Assembly: GCA_022818135.1 (NCBI GenBank)
Contig: JAFMSR010000010.1
Location: forward strand, 29,821,132-29,885,131
DNA from: Saxidomus purpurata
Taxonomy: Eukaryota; Mollusca; Bivalvia; Venerida; Veneridae
Length of the DNA stretch: 64,000 nucleotides
Direction: 5' to 3'
The notes beneath the pieces were generated by a model. It did not search any database, was not told where the DNA came from, and saw only the letters and a list, made by a program, of their open reading frames with translations. The translations under genes and the position numbers were made by a program. Positions 58,284 through 64,000 of the stretch are shown here, in pieces. Every line of letters begins with the position of its first letter. Position 1 is the first letter of the stretch.

Positions 58284-61200
58284 ATCCTATATGTATTTTT
58301 TTCAAGAAAGATCGTTGTAAACTAACCTTTACTGTTATATATTTAGTTAAATTTATAATACACAGCGATACTGACTTTTCATCAAAAGTGTTTGCAAACA
58401 CATTTGTACGTAAAATTAAATTTTTACATAGATTTGTATTAATTTTGTACAGAATGCATCACAAACGATTCGACATATTGTATTTAGTACACCAAATGAA
58501 TCACTTGGGTATAAGAAAGTTTATGGATCAATATGAATTAATCAGTTTAGATACGATATAGCTGTTACTGTCCTGATAATTGTGTTACAGCATAGAATTT
58601 ATGTGCATGCAATGATCCCAGATGTATCTAGCATTTCGACTATTCAGTTATTCATGTGTTCGATGTCACAAGTCATGTCTGTTTCCTTTGTTTGAAACAT
58701 GCGCTTTTCTATTGTGATGTAAATTTAAAACAATAGAATACTGGCCTCTTGAAAGTTTAATTCTGTACATATTTGTAAACTCTAAGTCTTTTTCAAGAAC
58801 TGCAGTTCGAGCTCGCTATGCATAGCTCGTGAAAATCTAACAGACAGTATAAGGTTTACTTTTACGTAGATAAGACAAGTTAATTGTTCTAAATGCACAA
58901 GCATAAGTATTAGAGAAGTAACAGTATGTATAGAAGTAAAAATATGATATACCGTTCTTAAGAAATCACTTAACAAACAAGATTTGGTTACTACACGATT
59001 TATTTCAGACAGGACATGAATGTTTGCCTCCTACGTGTTTCCAATTATGCACCAACCTGTCTACTTGTGTAATATACGGATGATAAATATAAACTCTCAA
59101 AACGTCTTTATGATTTGAATGTCTGGGGAATTCTGTTTCTTGTTTTTCATACTTACATGGTAACAAAGGATTTGATTTGGAGTACCATTACAAATACACT
59201 CTCGGATTTTCTACAGATGCGTGATCGTGATACGCATAAAGTCTGAAAATCTAAATTTTATATCCCTGACCGATCAAGCGATAAATCAAGGGGAAATGAA
59301 AATAGATGTGTGTATAGTTTTTTTGTGTAAAATGCAAATCATGTAAGTGACCCAATGATGTAAAATAAGATAATACTACAAAACGTTATATATCAGCCTC
59401 TTGATCGAATATACACAAGTATGCGTAAAGCAATGCCTGGAGAACAACTGTATAATCGTGTCGGTATGTATATGTTTTACTCATTTGAACATGAAAGAGA
59501 AATGTTATAAGATACATATAGTAATTACAGCAATTCATATTTGGATTGACACCTGCTTGTGACCATATATAGCTGCCCTGTCACCGTATATAACGCTTTC
59601 ATGTGTATAGTATGTGTTAGAAGAAAATATAAGAGACACTAAATGCACGAATACAACTGTCAGTGGGGTTATATAATATTGGATGTACCATGTCATAGAG
59701 GTCGTGACAGGTGTTAGTTCCTTTTCATCTTAAGTATAATGTATCAAATTGTAGAAAATGATACAGAGTCTTTAGATTAAATTTGGTCATGAGAAAGGCG
59801 ACACGCAGTTTTGGATTTTTTCGTCGGTATATATTTTTTTAACCGGCATCTGTCTGCTACCACAAAGGAATTTCTTATTTTCCAGACAGACATGCCCATA
59901 AAATTAATATATACGACAATACTTTGTATCAATATTCACATTGCCAGTGTATTCTTGTTAATACCAAACATTCAGTCTGTTGGACATCTGTTTAATAAAT
60001 CATTCTTTATAGGCAATTTATGATGACGGCAAATATTGAAAAGTTAGAGCTGAAAGGATAACTACAACACGTATTTATCAATAAGATCCTGAGTCAATAA
60101 AAACGTTTTACGTTCCTGTTTCGTAAGATTGAGAGATCTTTGCTTCCAAATTTAGAATATTTACAAAGATCCCAAGGCTCGCCTACGACAAGAGAGTTGT
60201 TTCAATAATACTTTGCAGACGACCTTGTTTTGTGGATACAGATGTATTTTACTTGACTATCAGCGCTTCTTCTCTTTATACAAGCAAACAGTTAGGATTT
60301 AAAGAATTTGAGATAGCAATATTGATATTAAAACTAACTTGATACTTTTAATGTTAGCGAATTTAATTGCAAATAAATAAAAGAGACTGACAATTTGTGA
60401 AAACGTGCAGTATTCTAATGTAGATATTTTTTAAACAAAGCGGACAGACGTTGTATGACTTAACTGTAGCCTAGAAGTTAGTTTTGTTAACTTACTCGAC
60501 ACAAGACATTCTACTACGAAGTCATTTAGGAGTGTTTGGTGCTTACATAATAGACTTTCATTTTAACGTATAGAAAAGTCACTCCAACAAACTTGTATTA
60601 TTAGTTTACTTCTGCCGGTGCTTATTCCAATCATTTTCCTGTCTGCACTGCCAAACATTCAAGATTGGTTCCCCTAGGACTTACCAGTATGTTAAAGTGC
60701 TCAAAATTTACTACAGTAGTATACAGGATTGTAAATAGATAGGCGTTGAAATGTTTCAACACATTGAACCGACAGAAGCCCGTTTATAGTTTTTGATATC
60801 TTCCGAGTCTCTTTTAAACTTTTTTTGATATATCAATCCTGTTAAATTGATTCCAAACATGAACAACAGGCAGTAAAATGGCGACCGGGGAATAAATTAC
60901 TGCGTGACACATACGTCTTATGTCAATTTCTGTATCTCCGTTGAAATTTCTATTTTCCACAACAAATGGCCTTCGTTTGAAAAGATGACACTTAATGCGT
61001 AAGACACAGTACAGGTCTCCAGCTGGTAAGTATAAATGTCAAGAGTAGTAAGGACAATTGAACAGGTTTTCTCTTCTTTGCCAATTGCTGTCGAAATTGC
61101 CAATTTAGCCTTAATATATCATGTCCATGATAAAGTTTGAAGCATGCCTAATGTATCTGACAGTAGTTTATTTCTAAAACTTACAGTTATGATAGTGGAA

Positions 61201-64000
61201 CAATTCGCTATTCCCAAAGCTCTCCCTGTAGAAATGCAAGTATTATAGTAATTATAACTACAAAAGTAGTATTTGAGTGGGTTTTTTTAAAGACGTCATA
61301 AAATCGAACATTCTTTGAGACACGGCAACCCCTACACTAATCATGTTAAAACCACTAGCAAAACCAGAAAGTCAATTCAAAGAGCACTTGAACCACATGC
61401 ACTGTAATTATACTAACTCTGGAGCCATAGATCTTCGGTAAATTTTACTAGGAACACAATTCATCTATTTGAACTATAGTAAGGCAACCGGTCCTCTGTT
61501 GCACATCGTCCGCAAGCAATAATATTTAATATATTCATTGTACAACAAACGATGCATTACGAGAAGTTCAAGGCGTAAATGTAACGTTACACAGTGCTGC
61601 AAAATATATCCCACGAGACAGTACTAATTCATATGGTATACAATAAACGCGAAAAGCAATAATTACTGTTTTTCCAGTATCTGCCTAGATCGTTTTTACT
61701 ATGAGCTTTGTCCACAGGGCTGGTGCGATAGCATATATATTTTGGTGTTGCTGTACGAAAAACCGATTCGGTTTTGCATAAAACATTGTTCATTTAGACT
61801 TGATTATTTTGCCACTTAGGATGCTAAGAATATTATAAGATCACAACTTAGAATACACAAAACGATTACCTTGACTTATGAGTTTGTACGCAATGTAAAG
61901 ATCTAAGAATAAACATTTTTCGAGACATGTAGATTTTATAAGGCCATTATGAGTAGTACGGCTGTTTACAAACTTGCAGACCAAATCAAGATATTAACAT
62001 GCTTTTAATTCAAGAAATCAAATGAAAGCCATATTATGTTCAAAATACTGTAAAGGTATCCTTTATATGTACGAGTACGTAAAAAAGATCCGTTATGGTG
62101 GTTATTTTAGATGGGACACACGGATATATTTATTTCAAGGAAGACTAAGTCGAACATGTAATTCTCGATCTATTTATACTATGGAAAGTCTTTGAAGCAC
62201 TAAAGGTGATGTACATTTCGGAGTTGATATGCACAATTTCGTATGGTTCACAAGGTTTTGATAAAACTGAAAATGTTGGCTACACATATCTATCTTTCTT
62301 GATTTATGAAATAAGATGAAACAAGTTTAAGGTATATGTTAAGTGTTTATAAATGCCCACAACGTGAATTTAGTACTTCAAAATGTTATACCTATGATAA
62401 GTTTTGAGAAAAATCATTTTGATGCATATCAGGCCCGTACAAAATAAGGGATGTACTTGAAGTTAATAAAACGTTTACAAACAAAATATTCAATGTATAA
62501 GTTTTCAACTGCCATTTCTTAGCGAGTTGGTATATGAAATAAGAGACTATTTTGTTTACAAATTATAGATAATTTGAAGGAAAAAAATCATGAACCTTAA
62601 TTCGTGTAAAAATGTCTTCTTGAATATCACGTCACACAAAACAATGATAGGATATTGAAACTTTGAGTTGTTTCTTACGTATATGATAATACAATCGTGT
62701 GTCCTTTTCATTGTAAGGACAAAATATGTTACAAAGCTGAGTAAATTAAACGATGACTTGGTCCCAACAACATTTCATTGCTTGTGTCCATTAGCATGCC
62801 TTGTAGAACTAGAATACAATGAAATATAGCATTCCTATGTTTCTCTCTTTGTATTCTCTTGCCATTTATCGGATATGATGCTCCATTCAAGTGAAATAAT
62901 ACTAAATCAAGTGCTTTGTTGAAACTATTTACGTTTTCTGACTAATCATAGTTCATTTTATTTTGCGTAGTTTATTATTTTTTCTCTGACAAATATCAAA
63001 CCAGATACCAGTCCACCGGGATAGGAGAATAGTATCGACAAATGGTCTTGTCTGGCGAAAATACGTTTTCACACAAACAACAATTTACTTCTTTTTCCTT
63101 TTTGTTCCGTCCTAATGGTTTGATCAATATAAAAGAGAGTAATGTTGACCACGTGCGTTATTTACAACACTGTATATATTTCTGGAAAAATGACTTTATG
63201 GCACTTCTTGTAGTTAGAATATGATAAAACAAACTGTTGCCCATTACCACGGAATTGAAACATCTTACATTTGTCACGGTATTTACCAGATGGGTCACTG
63301 TTTGGGTTGCTTTAATTGCTTCAAAATATATTGGAAAGAAAGTGTGCGTGACAAGTAACTCTGGAATCTAGAAACTATGAGTGGTGCTTCAAATATAAGA
63401 TCTGAATTACTGCTGCTTACCTGCTGAAAAACATTTGAAGTCATTACTGAGTAATAGCGATAATTTGCATGTTACAATTAAAGCTGTCGCCTTAAACAAA
63501 TTCAACTTTTACGCGCTTGGAAAGAGCACAATGTACATAAAGCATTTCCCGTTGTTCAGACGAAAGAACTTTCTGATTTATCATGCGTTTCCTCTGCATG
63601 TTAAAGAAGCACGCTATGCAATTATAGTAAATCTCACGCGACCCGTGTCTAGTATAATTAAGTGCAACAACAGTACACTTATCATTAAGAGGAAAGTGCC
63701 TCAGTTGTTTACCAACTAATGATTTACAGGTCATTCCTTTAATTATCCGGAAATGAAGGTTATGGACTGTTTTAAAACGCCCAGCAGGTACAAAACCTTT
63801 CCTACTTTTCGGTATTTTTTCCGATTGATGACAGGAAAACTAAATGAACTTTGTTGTCGAATACTATTATGTAGCACTTGTTCTGAGAATAAAGACACCT
63901 TTATTGTGTTTGAACATGATCACTTCAAATAAAACGGAAGTTCTTAGTTGTTGTTTTCCTATTTAAGGAACAGTTGTACACACTTTATAAAGGTCTTTCA
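58284..64000. other. Gene-free AT-rich stretch
   Basis: No exon, RNA gene or notable repeat could be supported. The largest frames (for example 63435-63719) show no coding character or known motif. Confidence 0.5.

Overview
The window is animal nuclear DNA, almost certainly from a bivalve mollusc. It is AT-rich, with short open frames, GT-AG introns and dense short-interspersed repeats. Its one clearly recognisable gene is a molluscan FMRFamide neuropeptide precursor. Repeat motifs I know from bivalve genomes also occur: a GATCAG/TGCAC element near 26940-27130, GGACGGAC-type tracts, and a 'TCAAACCTGTCT...GCGACC' element near 3772. A heterodont (clam-like) bivalve is my best guess, but that is inference.

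Right half (about 36-64 kb): the FMRFamide gene lies on the minus strand, from the start codon at 56190 to the stop at 44842. Three coding exons (56061-56190, 46086-47132, 44842-45161) join in phase across introns of 8,928 and 924 bp to give a 498-residue precursor. It has a signal peptide, two FLRFamide copies, [15 protein letters not shown], an FLRIamide peptide and 21 FMRFamide copies (15 in exon 2, 6 in exon 3). Exon 2 has the same phase at both ends, so skipping it would keep the frame. The flanks and the long intron hold only microsatellites, a foldback element and isolated repeats.

Left half (about 5.8-36 kb): a patchwork of duplicated segments. A composite unit recurs, made of a leader block (L), a small two-exon minus-strand gene (G) and a roughly 450-bp block (R). 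Units run about 5,847-12,900 and 13,704-22,260; a third gene-bearing copy spans about 28,485-31,400; L and R pieces without G lie at 22,356-26,170. I do not recognise G. It encodes 176 residues with an N-terminus like a mitochondrial presequence, a phase-0 GT-AG intron, a TATA-like box and a conserved AATAAA. Copies 1 and 3 are intact. Copy 2 is broken and is preceded by a truncated duplicate. Inside the first two units sit a 33-bp-period minisatellite and a roughly 1.6-kb segment present in opposite orientations. Around them lie repeated first-exon-like fragments, foldback elements, tRNA-derived SINE-like sequences and a roughly 630-bp element with 64-bp terminal inverted repeats.

I see no operons, CRISPR arrays, ribosomal RNA genes, intact retrotransposons or virus-like genes. 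Positions 1-5,800 and 58,300-64,000 contain no gene I can support.
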